DNA from: Oxalobacteraceae bacterium | GTDB taxonomy: Bacteria > Pseudomonadota > Gammaproteobacteria > Burkholderiales > Burkholderiaceae_D | Length of the DNA stretch: 19,298 nt | NCBI GenBank assembly: GCA_003132085.1 | Contig: PKWO01000448.1 | Span: forward strand, 1 to 19,298 | Reading direction: 5' to 3' | The notes under the pieces: generated by a model | What the model saw: only the letters and a program-made list of their open reading frames with translations | The model's database searches: none | Told to the model about the DNA's origin: nothing | In this document: in pieces, positions 7,491 to 15,095 of the stretch | Layout: each line of letters starts with the position of its first letter | Numbering within the stretch: the first letter of the stretch is position 1 | Program-made: the position numbers and the translations under genes

Positions 7491-7492
7491 GA
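7457..7492. repeat. Three tandem copies of a 12-bp unit
   Basis: CTTCACTCATG(A/G) is present three times head to tail, with one base differing in the second copy. It lies 10 bases beyond the YVTN stop codon. Its period of 12 could bind a regulator array or be slippage-generated. Confidence 0.85.
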
Positions 7493-7502
7493 TTTGGTGA
7501 TT

Positions 7503-8891
7503 TCACTTGGCGCTCACCAATACCGCACGGTCCTGGTCGGCATCAGCGTCGCCTTCCATGACGATGATTTTGCTGACAGTCACGTCGTTTGCGGATTGAC
7601 CATTCGCCACTTGACGCATCGGTCCGATCGCCGTGCCGTTCGCAACGCCGGCGGCATTGGTCGTGAATCGCGCGACCGGCAACTTCTGACCCGACACGTA
7701 GACGCTATAGACCGTTTGCGGCTTCAGCTTGAATAGTGAAACTTCAAATGCGTCGACCACACCGAGGCTTCTGGAAACGATGAAACCCTTGGCATTGCCG
7801 GAAGTCGCCTTCAAGGCGATATTCAGTGAATCGCTATTGACGCGTGGCACAAGATTGCTCTTGCCGTCTCCTTGCGGCACAGCGTTCGACACGTAGACCA
7901 GCGCCTGAGGGGCCTGGCCGACGGGGATATGCGCGGTAACATGGTTTGTCGCCGTTTCAATCACGTCGACTCCATCGCCATTCTCCAGACCTACGTAGAC
8001 ATGCGAATTGTCGTCCGAAGTCCACACGCCGTGCGGCAATGCGCCCGTTGGGATAGTCGTGATCAATTTCGCCGGACTGCCGGTGGAATATACCTTCACC
8101 ACGTTCTCGCCGCCGATTGTTACGTAAGCCAAAGTTCCTAGCGCGGTCTTGGCAAAAGATAGGTGGTTTGTGATGAAACCGGTGTCGATCACTTCCTTGA
8201 CGTCCAGCGTTTGGGTGTCGATGCGTGTGACCTTGCCTACATCCTTGTGGGTCATCCAGACTTCCTTCAAATCGGGAGTGAACTGCAGGAACGGAGAAAA
8301 CGGGCTAATGACAGGGATCTGCTTGATGATTTTGTGCTGTTTGACGTCGATGACTTCAACGACGGGATTGAAACTGGACACGACGAACGCCAATTTCCCA
8401 TTCGGATGGAACATAACCATGCCAGGGCCCGGGGTGGTTTCAATGCGGCGCGTTTCCTTGAATGTCGTCGGATCGATAACCGAGATGTAGTTCTCTCCGC
8501 GCACGACAACCCACACTTCCTTGCCGTCTGCTGTGAAAAATCCCTCATGCGGCGAACGGCCGATGTAGGTCACGCCTTTGACTTTGTTGGTGGCGGTATC
8601 GATAAACGTCACGGAATTCGATCCGTTCGAAATGGCCAACAGCGTCTTGTGATCGGGGGAGAAGCCCAAGCCGTGCACGTTGATTTCGCCTTTATAGAGG
8701 GGCGACAGCACGTCGGGGCGTTGATTGCCGAGGCGAATTTGGCCCAGAAGCGAATTCGTCGCCGGATTGATGACCGATACGGTATTGCTGTTTTGGTCAG
8801 CGGTATACACGCGGTCTCTTGAATCGATCTCTGCCCATGCGGAGTTGATCAAGGATAGTCCGAGTGCGGTAGCAATAAGTATTTTCTTCAT
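7503..8891 (-). CDS. Exported YVTN-family (YncE-like) beta-propeller protein
   Basis: A 462-residue protein with a clear signal peptide (MKKILIATALGLSLINSAWA, cut before EID). Residues ~28-340 contain repeated propeller blades of YVTN type: VYTADQNSNTVSVINPATN, LLAISNGSNSVTFIDTATNKV, VWVVVRGENYISVIDPTT, LAFVVSSFNPVVEVIDVK, VWMTHKDVGKVTRIDTQT and VYVGLENGDGVDVIETATNHV. This predicts a seven-bladed periplasmic propeller. The last ~110 residues form a separate domain of unknown role. Such propellers are often scaffolds or ligand/metal binders in periplasmic redox systems; no catalytic residues are obvious. The ATG lies 3 bases after the DUF305 stop, so translation is probably coupled in the sigma operon. 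Confidence 0.88.
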   Translation of the reverse strand: MKKILIATALGLSLINSAWAEIDSRDRVYTADQNSNTVSVINPATNSLLGQIRLGNQRPDVLSPLYKGEINVHGLGFSPDHKTLLAISNGSNSVTFIDTATNKVKGVTYIGRSPHEGFFTADGKEVWVVVRGENYISVIDPTTFKETRRIETTPGPGMVMFHPNGKLAFVVSSFNPVVEVIDVKQHKIIKQIPVISPFSPFLQFTPDLKEVWMTHKDVGKVTRIDTQTLDVKEVIDTGFITNHLSFAKTALGTLAYVTIGGENVVKVYSTGSPAKLITTIPTGALPHGVWTSDDNSHVYVGLENGDGVDVIETATNHVTAHIPVGQAPQALVYVSNAVPQGDGKSNLVPRVNSDSLNIALKATSGNAKGFIVSRSLGVVDAFEVSLFKLKPQTVYSVYVSGQKLPVARFTTNAAGVANGTAIGPMRQVANGQSANDVTVSKIIVMEGDADADQDRAVLVSAK

Positions 8892-8894
8892 AAC

Positions 8895-9404
8895 CTAATC
8901 TTTCGTCGGTGAAATTGGATTATTTGAATCGGGCTGAGATACGGATACGGCCGCCTTCTTTTTCGAGTGATGCTGCAGCCACAGCTGCATCCTCTTGATT
9001 TCGATGTCTTGCTCCACCAGGATCCCTTGCGCCAAATTTCTCAGCTCGGTATCTTTGCTATAAAGCAGAATGGCTTTCGCCATGTCGACTGCGCCCTGGT
9101 GATGCGGGATCATCATCGTCACGAAGTCATGATCGGCATCGCCATTCATCGGCGCTTGCGACATGCCTTGGTCCATGATCGCCATCGCGCTGTCCATCAA
9201 TTCCGCAAATGGCTTGTCCGTGCTGGCAATGAAAGGTCCGAGCTTCTTGTCGCTGGATTCCATGTTGCCGTGCTGATGATGCATTTCCTGCGCGTTGCTC
9301 GCGATTGCAAGGGAAAGCACGCCAAGAACCACAACTGTCTTGGCAAACCAGGCCATGACGCGACCGCCGGAAGTAGATTTGTTGCCGAGGAAGAGCGGCT
9401 TCAC
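8895..9404 (-). CDS. Exported DUF305 protein, Met/His-rich
   Basis: A 169-residue protein. After an N-terminal membrane/signal segment (~18-38, ending SNAQ) comes MHHQHGNME, then a Met-rich helix (MDSAMAIMDQGM). The DUF305 signature MMIPHHQGAVDMA lies at 97-109, followed by the second helix ending EQDIEIKRMQLWL. DUF305 (ferritin-like four-helix type) members are periplasmic; some, such as CopM, bind copper, and the His/Met clusters here fit metal binding, though this is inferred. GTG start: GGAGG lies 7 bases upstream and the GTG overlaps the anti-sigma stop as GTGA, a coupling arrangement. An internal ATG at 9356 is a less likely start. It sits between the anti-sigma factor and the YVTN propeller in one tight operon. 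Confidence 0.88.
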   Translation of the reverse strand: MKPLFLGNKSTSGGRVMAWFAKTVVVLGVLSLAIASNAQEMHHQHGNMESSDKKLGPFIASTDKPFAELMDSAMAIMDQGMSQAPMNGDADHDFVTMMIPHHQGAVDMAKAILLYSKDTELRNLAQGILVEQDIEIKRMQLWLQHHSKKKAAVSVSQPDSNNPISPTKD

Positions 9405-10210
9405 TTTGACGCCTCCATCTGCTCATATACCGAGTTCGCGACGGTGGCCAAGCGACCCTTGTCGATACCGGAAGAAATGGCGTAACCGAACTTGCCATCG
9501 ATCCAGTAAAAGACGTTGACCGGCCCGTCCTGCGTGAAACGGAAAGCGGTGTCTTTGTTTTGAACCTGCTCGTTGGAAACATAAAGCGTCATACGTTGCC
9601 CCGTGGCATCGTTGTACATAAATTGCGCAACCGGACCCGACTCGCCAGGCAATAGGCGTCCACCGATCAACTCGAATCCGATCTTCCCCAGTTTGGGCGG
9701 TCTGATCTTGCTGCCCAGCCTCTTCGACAACCATGCGACAAGCTGGTCTTCCTGATCCGCGCCGATTTCCACAGGACGGCGGATGTCCGGGCTATACACA
9801 ACGTGGGCGATCGCAGCCTGATGCACGAAGCCGGCTGTACTGGTTGCAAAGTTTTGCTGGGCTGCAAGTTGCTGGGGGGCCGGGCCTTCGATTTCGTTTG
9901 ATCCGTGCAAAAACCAGCCGGCACTACCGCTAACGAAGGCGATGGCAAGGCTTGCGGCAATTCGATGGATACCCCAATTCCGCACATGCGACAACAGCTT
10001 TATCCACTTGAACCGCAGAGGCACGGGCTCATGCAGCACGGGATTGAATATTCTGCGCAGCTCTGCATTTTGCGCACGATAAACTTCCAACCTGGCAGCT
10101 TCGTCAGGGTGCAAAGTCAAATATTTTTCGACTTCAACCATTCGTTCGACGGCCAATTGCCCGTCGACGTAGGCATGAAGATCGACTTCGGTAATCGAAA
10201 GTTCACTCAT
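9401..10210 (-). CDS. Membrane anti-sigma factor, copy 1
   Basis: A 269-residue single-pass membrane protein. The N-terminal cytoplasmic part has the anti-sigma opening T-E-V-D-L-H-A-Y-V-D-G-Q-L (7-19) and a helical V-E-K-Y-L...P-D-E-A-A-R segment; no zinc-finger HxxxCxxC is present. A membrane helix lies at ~83-102 (IAASLAIAFVSGSAGWF). The periplasmic domain (~125-265) contains VVYSPDIRRPVEI, WLSKRLGS, GFELIGGRLLPGE and FYWIDGKFGYAIS. It would hold its sigma factor inactive until the periplasmic domain senses a signal. The ATG overlaps the sigma stop (ATGA), the classic sigma/anti-sigma pairing, and the stop overlaps the DUF305 start. It is a paralogue of the protein at 17810-18604, with the periplasmic domain more alike than the cytoplasmic one, so both may sense related signals. 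Confidence 0.9.
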   Translation of the reverse strand: MSELSITEVDLHAYVDGQLAVERMVEVEKYLTLHPDEAARLEVYRAQNAELRRIFNPVLHEPVPLRFKWIKLLSHVRNWGIHRIAASLAIAFVSGSAGWFLHGSNEIEGPAPQQLAAQQNFATSTAGFVHQAAIAHVVYSPDIRRPVEIGADQEDQLVAWLSKRLGSKIRPPKLGKIGFELIGGRLLPGESGPVAQFMYNDATGQRMTLYVSNEQVQNKDTAFRFTQDGPVNVFYWIDGKFGYAISSGIDKGRLATVANSVYEQMEASK

Positions 10211-10713
10211 TTGACAACTTTCAAGGACGAGGCGAAATTTCTACCTTCCATCACCGCGCGCAGCCTCTCACGCGCCCGATAGAGTCGCGACATCACCGTC
10301 CCCACAGGAATGCGCAAATTGGATGCAATTTCGTCATAGGTCATCTCTTCAAGACCCACAAGAAGCAATATTTCCCGCTGGTCAGGCGGCAATAACCGCA
10401 ACGCTGCCTCCATATCGCGGATTTCCAAGCCTATAGTCTGGGAACCTTCAACCGACTGCGTCGGCGTATTCTCATCAATCGTTTCCGTTGGAAGCGACTT
10501 CTTGCGAAATTGATCAATATACAGATTGTGCATAATTCCGAATAACCACGCGCGCATATCGCTGTTGCTTTGCCAAGACGACAACCGAGTCCACCCTCGT
10601 TCCATGGTGTCCTGCACCAAATCGTCTGCGCTTGAACGTTCACCGACAAGTGCCCGCGCATAACGCCGTAGACGCGGTAGACAGTCTGTCAACTGGGTTA
10701 TCGCGTCTTGCAT
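10207..10713 (-). CDS. ECF-type RNA polymerase sigma factor, copy 1
   Basis: A 168-residue, two-domain ECF sigma factor. Region 2 is at ~10-72: LPRLRRYARAL, the core-binding D-D-L-V-Q-D-T motif (30-36) and W-x-x-x-x-SDMRAWLFGIMHNLYID. Region 4 is at ~100-155: LLPPDQREILLLVGLEEMTYDEIA and the recognition helix PVGTVMSRLYRARERL. It carries no extra C-terminal domain. The ATG at 10711-10713 was chosen from alignment with the second copy; a TTG one codon earlier is unlikely. It has only a weak GGGG ribosome site, and its ATG overlaps the stop of a 15-codon upstream frame (TGATG), suggesting coupled translation. It is expected to drive its own operon and the other GGAATA/CGTT promoters of the island. 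Confidence 0.93.
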   Translation of the reverse strand: MQDAITQLTDCLPRLRRYARALVGERSSADDLVQDTMERGWTRLSSWQSNSDMRAWLFGIMHNLYIDQFRKKSLPTETIDENTPTQSVEGSQTIGLEIRDMEAALRLLPPDQREILLLVGLEEMTYDEIASNLRIPVGTVMSRLYRARERLRAVMEGRNFASSLKVVK

Positions 10714-10760
10714 CAATAACCCCGCCGACTGGTCTCAAACTGGTAAATATTGGCATACAT
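10713..10760 (-). CDS. Leader reading frame (15 residues) overlapping the sigma start, copy 1
   Basis: ATG with AGGGAG exactly 8 bases upstream, the best ribosome site in this leader, encodes MYANIYQFETSRRGY. Its TGA shares its last base with the ATG of the sigma gene (TGATG). The sigma gene itself has a poor ribosome site, so ribosomes ending here could restart on it. The sequence matches nothing I know. Confidence 0.45.
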   Translation of the reverse strand: MYANIYQFETSRRGY

Positions 10761-10970
10761 AATCAATTCTCCCTATTCTTTTATGACATGCCACAGCCCT
10801 TTGACGCCGCCTCCGTTGCGGCAACCAGGCTTGTCGTCATCCGCGTTCAAGTAAAGCGGTCTAGCCGCGCTCCCAGGGAATTCCCTCAAGCCGCATCCAA
10901 TCTATGAAGCATTGCCGCTGTTGCTCAACGCATCCGTACCACCGCGTCAATGGATTGAACGCGTTGACAA

Positions 10971-11002
10971 GTGGGTAAACGAATCTGGCGGGGAACTATT
11001 CC
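10971..11002 (-). promoter_or_regulatory. ECF promoter P1 of the sigma1 operon
   Basis: On the minus strand: -35 GGAATAG (11002-10996), 14-base spacer, -10 CGTTTACCCAC (10981-10971). The -10 element is identical over 11 bases to that of P2. The leader to the sigma start is about 260 bases and contains the 15-codon frame. This implies autoregulation. Confidence 0.8.
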
Positions 11003-11008
11003 GTCAAT

Positions 11009-11025
11009 GCAAAAAATATTTTTGC
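11009..11025. promoter_or_regulatory. AT-rich palindrome just upstream of P1
   Basis: GCAAAAA-ATA-TTTTTGC (7-3-7) ends 6 bases before the P1 -35 element. P3 has a related GC-AAATATTTT block at the same place, so this may be an UP element or activator/repressor site. The rest of the 10761-11367 gap holds P1, P2 and a hairpin. A frame without ATG at 10854-11071 was seen but not supported. Confidence 0.5.
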
Positions 11026-11234
11026 TGTTTGTCGGGAAGGTGCACCGCGGCAGATGGATTACCAACGGAATGAAGACTTCAACTGAATCAGGAAGCGTTA
11101 AGAGCATGCAGATAAGTTATCTCCTTTGCAATGTAAATTTCGAGTTGCTTTGTGTCCTCGGCATGACAACTGACCGACACGCACAACCGCTCGTGTACTG
11201 CAAATTTCAGGTCAATAAATTATTTAGGAATGAT

Positions 11235-11266
11235 GGAATAACTTCACCGTAGATACGTTTACCCAC
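11235..11266 (+). promoter_or_regulatory. ECF promoter P2 of the sulfite-oxidase-like operon
   Basis: -35 GGAATAA (11235-11241, preceded by TGAT), 14-base spacer, -10 CGTTTACCCAC (11256-11266). It lies about 100 bases before the molybdoenzyme start and is divergent from P1. Confidence 0.82.
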
Positions 11267-11281
11267 GTATCCGTCGAAAAG

Positions 11282-11297
11282 GCGACGCGTGCGTCGC
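11282..11297 (+). other. Strong GC hairpin in the molybdoenzyme leader
   Basis: GCGACGC-GT-GCGTCGC is a perfect inverted repeat (6-bp stem with a CGTG loop when folded), about 20 bases after the expected P2 start point. It may stabilise the 5' end of the mRNA or bind a regulator. Confidence 0.4.
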
Positions 11298-11367
11298 TGA
11301 CCGAGTTGAAGACGGCGACTAATAGCGTGATACCTGTCTTTAATACCAAATGAGAAGCGATGACAAT

Positions 11368-12600
11368 ATGAAATCGAACAAAGACGGTCTTTCAACTTCG
11401 AGGCGCACATTTCTCCAAACGACAGGAGTCGCAATCGCTTCGGCCGCTGCACTGCCGTTGAAAGCGATGGCGGACTCGATTGAAACCCAGCCTTTTGACA
11501 ACGGCAAGCGCGACTTGGTCATTTACCCTCAAAAACGCCCGCTGATGCTCATTACAGCGCGTCCACCTCACCTTGAAACGCCTTTTCGCATCTTTAACGA
11601 CAGCGTGATCACGCCCAATGACGCATTCTTCGTTCGCTATCATCTTGCAAATCTCCCCATGTCCATTGACTTGTCGTCGTACCGACTGACGGTGCGCGGG
11701 AATGTCAAATCAGCATTGTCTTTGTCTATGGAGGACATCAAATCGCTTGCGCCTGCGGTCGAAGTCGTCGCCGTAAACCAATGTTCAGGAAATAGTCGCG
11801 GCTATGCGAAACCTCGCGTTTTTGGCGCGCAGCTGGGAAACGGATCGATGGGCAATGCGCGCTGGGTCGGTGTTCCACTCAAAGCCATCCTCGACAAGGC
11901 AGGCATTCTCGAGGGTGCGCGACAGGTTACCTTCAAAGGATTGGACGAACCGGTTCTGCCGTCAACCCCACGTTTTATCAAGGCACTCAACGTAGATCAT
12001 GCGATGAGTGGCGAGCCGATATTGGCGTGGTCGATGAACGGAACAGACATCCCGTTCCTAAACGGCTATCCAATCAAATTGATTGTCCCAGGATATTCTG
12101 GAACATATTGGGTAAAGCATCTCAGCGAAATCGAAATTCTCGACCACGAATTCGACGGCTTTTTCATGAGCACCGCCTATCGTGTGCCGGCGACGGAGTG
12201 CGAATGTGTTCCAGCCGGCACGGCGGCATCTTCAACACATCCGATCACCAAGCTGAAGGTGCGTTCATTCATCACCAACTTGAAATCCGGGGACGTCGTC
12301 CGTGGCGGCCAACCTCTGGAAATCAAAGGCATCGCGTTCGACAGCGGGACTGGAATCAAGTCTGTCGAGACATCCACAGATGGAGGCGCTACATGGTCTG
12401 GCGCAACGCTCGGCGAGAACCTCGGAGCGTATTCGTTTCGTGCATGGTCAACGCGCATCATTCCGAGCTCGAAGGGAGATCTCACGATATTGACTCGAGC
12501 AACGGCGCAAAGCGGAGAAGTGCAACCCTCCAAGGAGCTATGGAATCCGGGAGGATATATGCGCAATGTAATTGAAACCATAAGTCTTGTTGTAGCGTAG
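11368..12600 (+). CDS. Tat-exported sulfite-oxidase-family molybdoenzyme (SorA/SorT/SoxC type)
   Basis: A 410-residue protein. A Tat signal, TSRRTFLQ (twin Arg 12-13) plus a hydrophobic stretch ending LKAMA, means it is exported folded with its molybdopterin. The molybdopterin domain carries R90 and H92 (VRYH), C139 in NQCSGNSR, the thiol that binds Mo, and R144. GYSGTYWVKHLSEIE is also typical. The C-terminal ~110 residues form the Mo-oxidoreductase dimerisation domain (IKSVETSTDGGATW). Relatives oxidise sulfite to sulfate in the periplasm and pass electrons to cytochrome c, which is encoded 8 bases downstream. SoxC-like sulfane dehydrogenase is a possible alternative, but no other sox genes are here. 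The ATG at 11368 was preferred over 11350, which has no ribosome site; both give a Tat signal. Transcribed from P2. Confidence 0.88.
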   Translation: MKSNKDGLSTSRRTFLQTTGVAIASAAALPLKAMADSIETQPFDNGKRDLVIYPQKRPLMLITARPPHLETPFRIFNDSVITPNDAFFVRYHLANLPMSIDLSSYRLTVRGNVKSALSLSMEDIKSLAPAVEVVAVNQCSGNSRGYAKPRVFGAQLGNGSMGNARWVGVPLKAILDKAGILEGARQVTFKGLDEPVLPSTPRFIKALNVDHAMSGEPILAWSMNGTDIPFLNGYPIKLIVPGYSGTYWVKHLSEIEILDHEFDGFFMSTAYRVPATECECVPAGTAASSTHPITKLKVRSFITNLKSGDVVRGGQPLEIKGIAFDSGTGIKSVETSTDGGATWSGATLGENLGAYSFRAWSTRIIPSSKGDLTILTRATAQSGEVQPSKELWNPGGYMRNVIETISLVVA

Positions 12601-12608
12601 GAATCAAC

Positions 12609-13253
12609 ATGAAAATTACCAATTCCTTTCGCTCCATCCTTTTTGCTGCCGCCTTGGTAGTGCAGTGCGACCTCAACGCGCTGCCGACGACAATCACGCT
12701 TCCGCCGGAGACAGCCGAACTAAAACCCTCAGCGCATCCAGGCCAGGTCGTCGCCGCGCAAAAATGCAGTATTTGCCATTCGGTCGATTACATCAATTTG
12801 CAGCCACGATCCATGAATCTTACCCAATGGACTGCGGAAGTCACCAAGATGCAGCATGCCTACGGCGCGCCGATCGACACAGAGGAAATAGCGCAAATTA
12901 GCAGCTATCTGGCATCGGAATACGGAACCGAAAAGGCAATCGCTTCGACTCCTCTAGTTGCTTCGCCACCGGCAAACAAAGATGACACCACGCAGGCAAA
13001 AACCCTGGACGGTAAAGCGCTGCTAAGTTCAAATTCCTGCCTCGGATGCCATTCTATTTCGAACAAGGTTCTCGGACCGTCATATAAGGACGTAGCGGCG
13101 AAATATCGCGGCGATGAGCAGGCCGCCGCGAAGGTCCAGGAGAGCATCAAGCTGGGCGGAACCGGAAAATGGGGGGCGGCCAAAATGCCTCCGTATCCGA
13201 AATTGACCCAGGACGCATTGCAAGCCCTCGCCGTGTTTATTTTGAAGCAATAA
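12609..13253 (+). CDS. Diheme cytochrome c: SorB-like domain fused to a c551-like domain
   Basis: A 214-residue exported protein with a signal peptide in the first ~25 residues. Domain 1 (about 40-108) has CSICH at 53-57 followed by SVDYINLQPRSMNLTQW and IAQISSYLASEYG, the pattern of SorB, the cytochrome subunit of sulfite dehydrogenase. A ~25-residue Ala/Pro/Thr linker leads to domain 2 (about 132-214) with CLGCH at 144-148, VLGPSYKDVAAKY and the KMPPYP axial-Met loop (M193), a class I c551/c552 cytochrome. Classical SorB has one heme, so the second domain may replace the separate soluble cytochrome acceptor. It is 8 bases after the molybdoenzyme and 5 bases before the outer-membrane lipoprotein. 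Confidence 0.9.
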   Translation: MKITNSFRSILFAAALVVQCDLNALPTTITLPPETAELKPSAHPGQVVAAQKCSICHSVDYINLQPRSMNLTQWTAEVTKMQHAYGAPIDTEEIAQISSYLASEYGTEKAIASTPLVASPPANKDDTTQAKTLDGKALLSSNSCLGCHSISNKVLGPSYKDVAAKYRGDEQAAAKVQESIKLGGTGKWGAAKMPPYPKLTQDALQALAVFILKQ

Positions 13254-13258
13254 CCAAA

Positions 13259-14794
13259 ATGAATTCCGACAAAGATCCGGATGCTGTTACGGCCAAGCTT
13301 CGACAACGACTTCCTATATTCGCAAGCATGCGTAAAAGCATGATCGCGAGCGCCGTGGTGTTGACTGGCTGCACTTCAACGTCTGTGTATTTGCCACCTG
13401 CCAGTGAGGTAACCCACGATGCATGGAAAGACGGGCAATGGCAGTCGGCAAGTCCGGCCGATAACCGGCCTCGCGGAGAATGGTGGAAGGTCTATGGCGA
13501 CCTCAATCTCGACGCGCTCGAATCAAAAATTGAGACCGCAAATCCGACTCTGGCTTCGGCGTTGGCGCGCTATGAGCAGGCGAACGCCTACGTAAAGCAA
13601 TTGCGCTCCGGCTTGTATCCAACGATTGATGCAGGCGACGCAGTGACCCAGAACAGGCAATCCGAGAATCGCCCTTTGCGCAGCGCAAATCAGCCTAACG
13701 TCTACGCTGCGCAGACGATAGGAGCCGCTGCAACCTACGAGCTGGATTTGTGGGGCAAGGTTCGCAATCAGATTGCTTCAGGCGAAGCAGCAGCGCAAGC
13801 AGAATCCGCTGATGTCGCGACCATAAAGCTCAGCCTGCAAGCGGAACTGGCTCTCAATTACTTTCGGCTTCGCGGTATCGACGAGCAAGCAAAATTGCTT
13901 AACGACACAGTCGATGCTTACTCGCATGCCTTGGCGCTTACCAGAAACCGCCATGCCGGCGGCATTGCTTCGGGACTCGATGTTTCCAGGGCCGAAACTC
14001 AATTCAGCACCGTTCGTGTCGAGCTATCCGAGGGGGCGTCGCAAAGAGCACTCTATGAACACGCAATTGCCACCCTGATCGGCGAGCCGGCAATGAATTT
14101 TAGCTTGTCTGCCTCTCACAGTGGCGTGGCAATCCCGTTGATTCCGTTGGGCTTGCCATCGACGCTGTTGCAAAGGCGACCGGATATTGCGGCCGCAGAA
14201 CGTCGAATTGCGGCCGCCAACGCGGGAGTCGGTGTAGCGCGGGCCGCATATTTCCCGGACTTATCGCTGAATGCCGGATATGGATTTCAAAATACTGGCG
14301 CCGCCAATCTACTGAGCTTGCCAAATAGCTTTTGGACACTCGGCCCCAGCGTCATATTCAACATTTTCGATGGCGGACTCCGGGACGCAAAACTTCGTCA
14401 GGCACGCGCCAAACTGGATGAGGAAGGCGCCACGTACAGAGCTGTAACGCTTGTGGCATTCCAACAAGTCGAGGATGAGCTGTCGAGCCTGAAATATGAA
14501 CGGGAAAGCGAATTTGATGAGTTACATGCGGTGGAATCGGCAACGAAGACCCTGGAGCTCGCCATCAATCGCTATCGAGAAGGTGCGGTCAACTACCTGG
14601 AAGTCGCGACGGCTCAAACCGCTGCACTTGCAACACGACGCAGGGCATTGGATTTGCATGACAGGCAATTGCAGACAAGCGTCGATCTAATTCGAGCCCT
14701 TGGCGGTGGTTGGGCCCGCGAGGCAGTACCTGGCGATAAGGGCCAGCCTGCCAACTCACCAGACAAAGCTACCGTGACCGCTCGCAACGATTGA
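13259..14794 (+). CDS. TolC/NodT-family outer-membrane efflux lipoprotein
   Basis: About 511 residues. Lipobox LTGC (Cys38 from this start) is followed by the RND outer-membrane factor pattern: WWKVYGDLNLDALESKIETANPTLASALARYEQA, LDLWGKVRNQIASGEAAAQA, LALNYFRLRG, the second-repeat landmark LLQRRPDIAAAERRIAAANAGVGVARAAYFPDLSL, and GGLRDAKLRQARAKLDEE. It forms the trimeric outer-membrane channel of tripartite pumps. The ATG at 13259 is 5 bases after the cytochrome stop; ATG 13328 (MRKSMIASAVVLTGC) gives a more classical short lipoprotein signal and may be the true start. No membrane-fusion or RND/MFS pump gene follows, so the partner is missing or elsewhere. Its operon position suggests an export or outer-membrane role linked to the redox genes. 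Confidence 0.9.
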   Translation: MNSDKDPDAVTAKLRQRLPIFASMRKSMIASAVVLTGCTSTSVYLPPASEVTHDAWKDGQWQSASPADNRPRGEWWKVYGDLNLDALESKIETANPTLASALARYEQANAYVKQLRSGLYPTIDAGDAVTQNRQSENRPLRSANQPNVYAAQTIGAAATYELDLWGKVRNQIASGEAAAQAESADVATIKLSLQAELALNYFRLRGIDEQAKLLNDTVDAYSHALALTRNRHAGGIASGLDVSRAETQFSTVRVELSEGASQRALYEHAIATLIGEPAMNFSLSASHSGVAIPLIPLGLPSTLLQRRPDIAAAERRIAAANAGVGVARAAYFPDLSLNAGYGFQNTGAANLLSLPNSFWTLGPSVIFNIFDGGLRDAKLRQARAKLDEEGATYRAVTLVAFQQVEDELSSLKYERESEFDELHAVESATKTLELAINRYREGAVNYLEVATAQTAALATRRRALDLHDRQLQTSVDLIRALGGGWAREAVPGDKGQPANSPDKATVTARND

Positions 14795-15095
14795 AAAGGA
14801 TCCCTGGGTTAGTCATTTCTTGGTCACTGTTGGCAGCTTTGTGGTCCGGAGTATTCAGGAAACACAGGGGTATTGTGGCGGGTACAGAGATTTTCGCGTT
14901 CGTGCGGACAATACCTCACACCTATTCCATCGCGAAAATCATAGGCAAGATTCAACGGGGGGATTTGCATTACACCAGCATCCGCACATCCGGCCAGCTG
15001 ATGAACATCTTGGACACGCTTTTTCAAGTTCACCATTCTTGCACTAGACTGCAGGGAAGTTGCCACCTTCCCGCAGTCCGGCAGAAGCGATTGTC
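14791..15095 (+). other. Gene-poor gap; possible remnant of a lost membrane-fusion gene
   Basis: A TTG overlaps the preceding stop (TTGA) and opens a frame whose first ~20 residues (KRIPGLVISWSLLAALWSGV) look like the N-terminal anchor of an efflux membrane-fusion protein, the gene usually next to an outer-membrane factor. After about base 14855 the frame loses any family resemblance and runs antisense into the neighbouring gene, so no functional product is supported. Apart from the hairpin at 15049-15076 I see nothing else in the gap. Confidence 0.25.
15049..15076 (-). terminator. Hairpin after the beta-propeller lipoprotein gene
   Basis: GGGAAG-TTGCCAC-CTTCCC with outer CTGC/GCAG pairs (one bulged A) gives a stem of about 10 bp, 19 bases beyond the stop codon of the leftward gene. 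It also lies in the convergent zone after the efflux lipoprotein. There is no T-run on either side, so termination is only likely, not proven. Confidence 0.4.

Noticed and set aside
10854..11071. + strand frame without ATG (about 72 codons) containing a protein-like W-I-E-R-V-D-K-W-V segment
   Set aside because: No start codon, overlaps promoter P1 and its palindrome, and I could not match it to any family; at most an old gene fragment.
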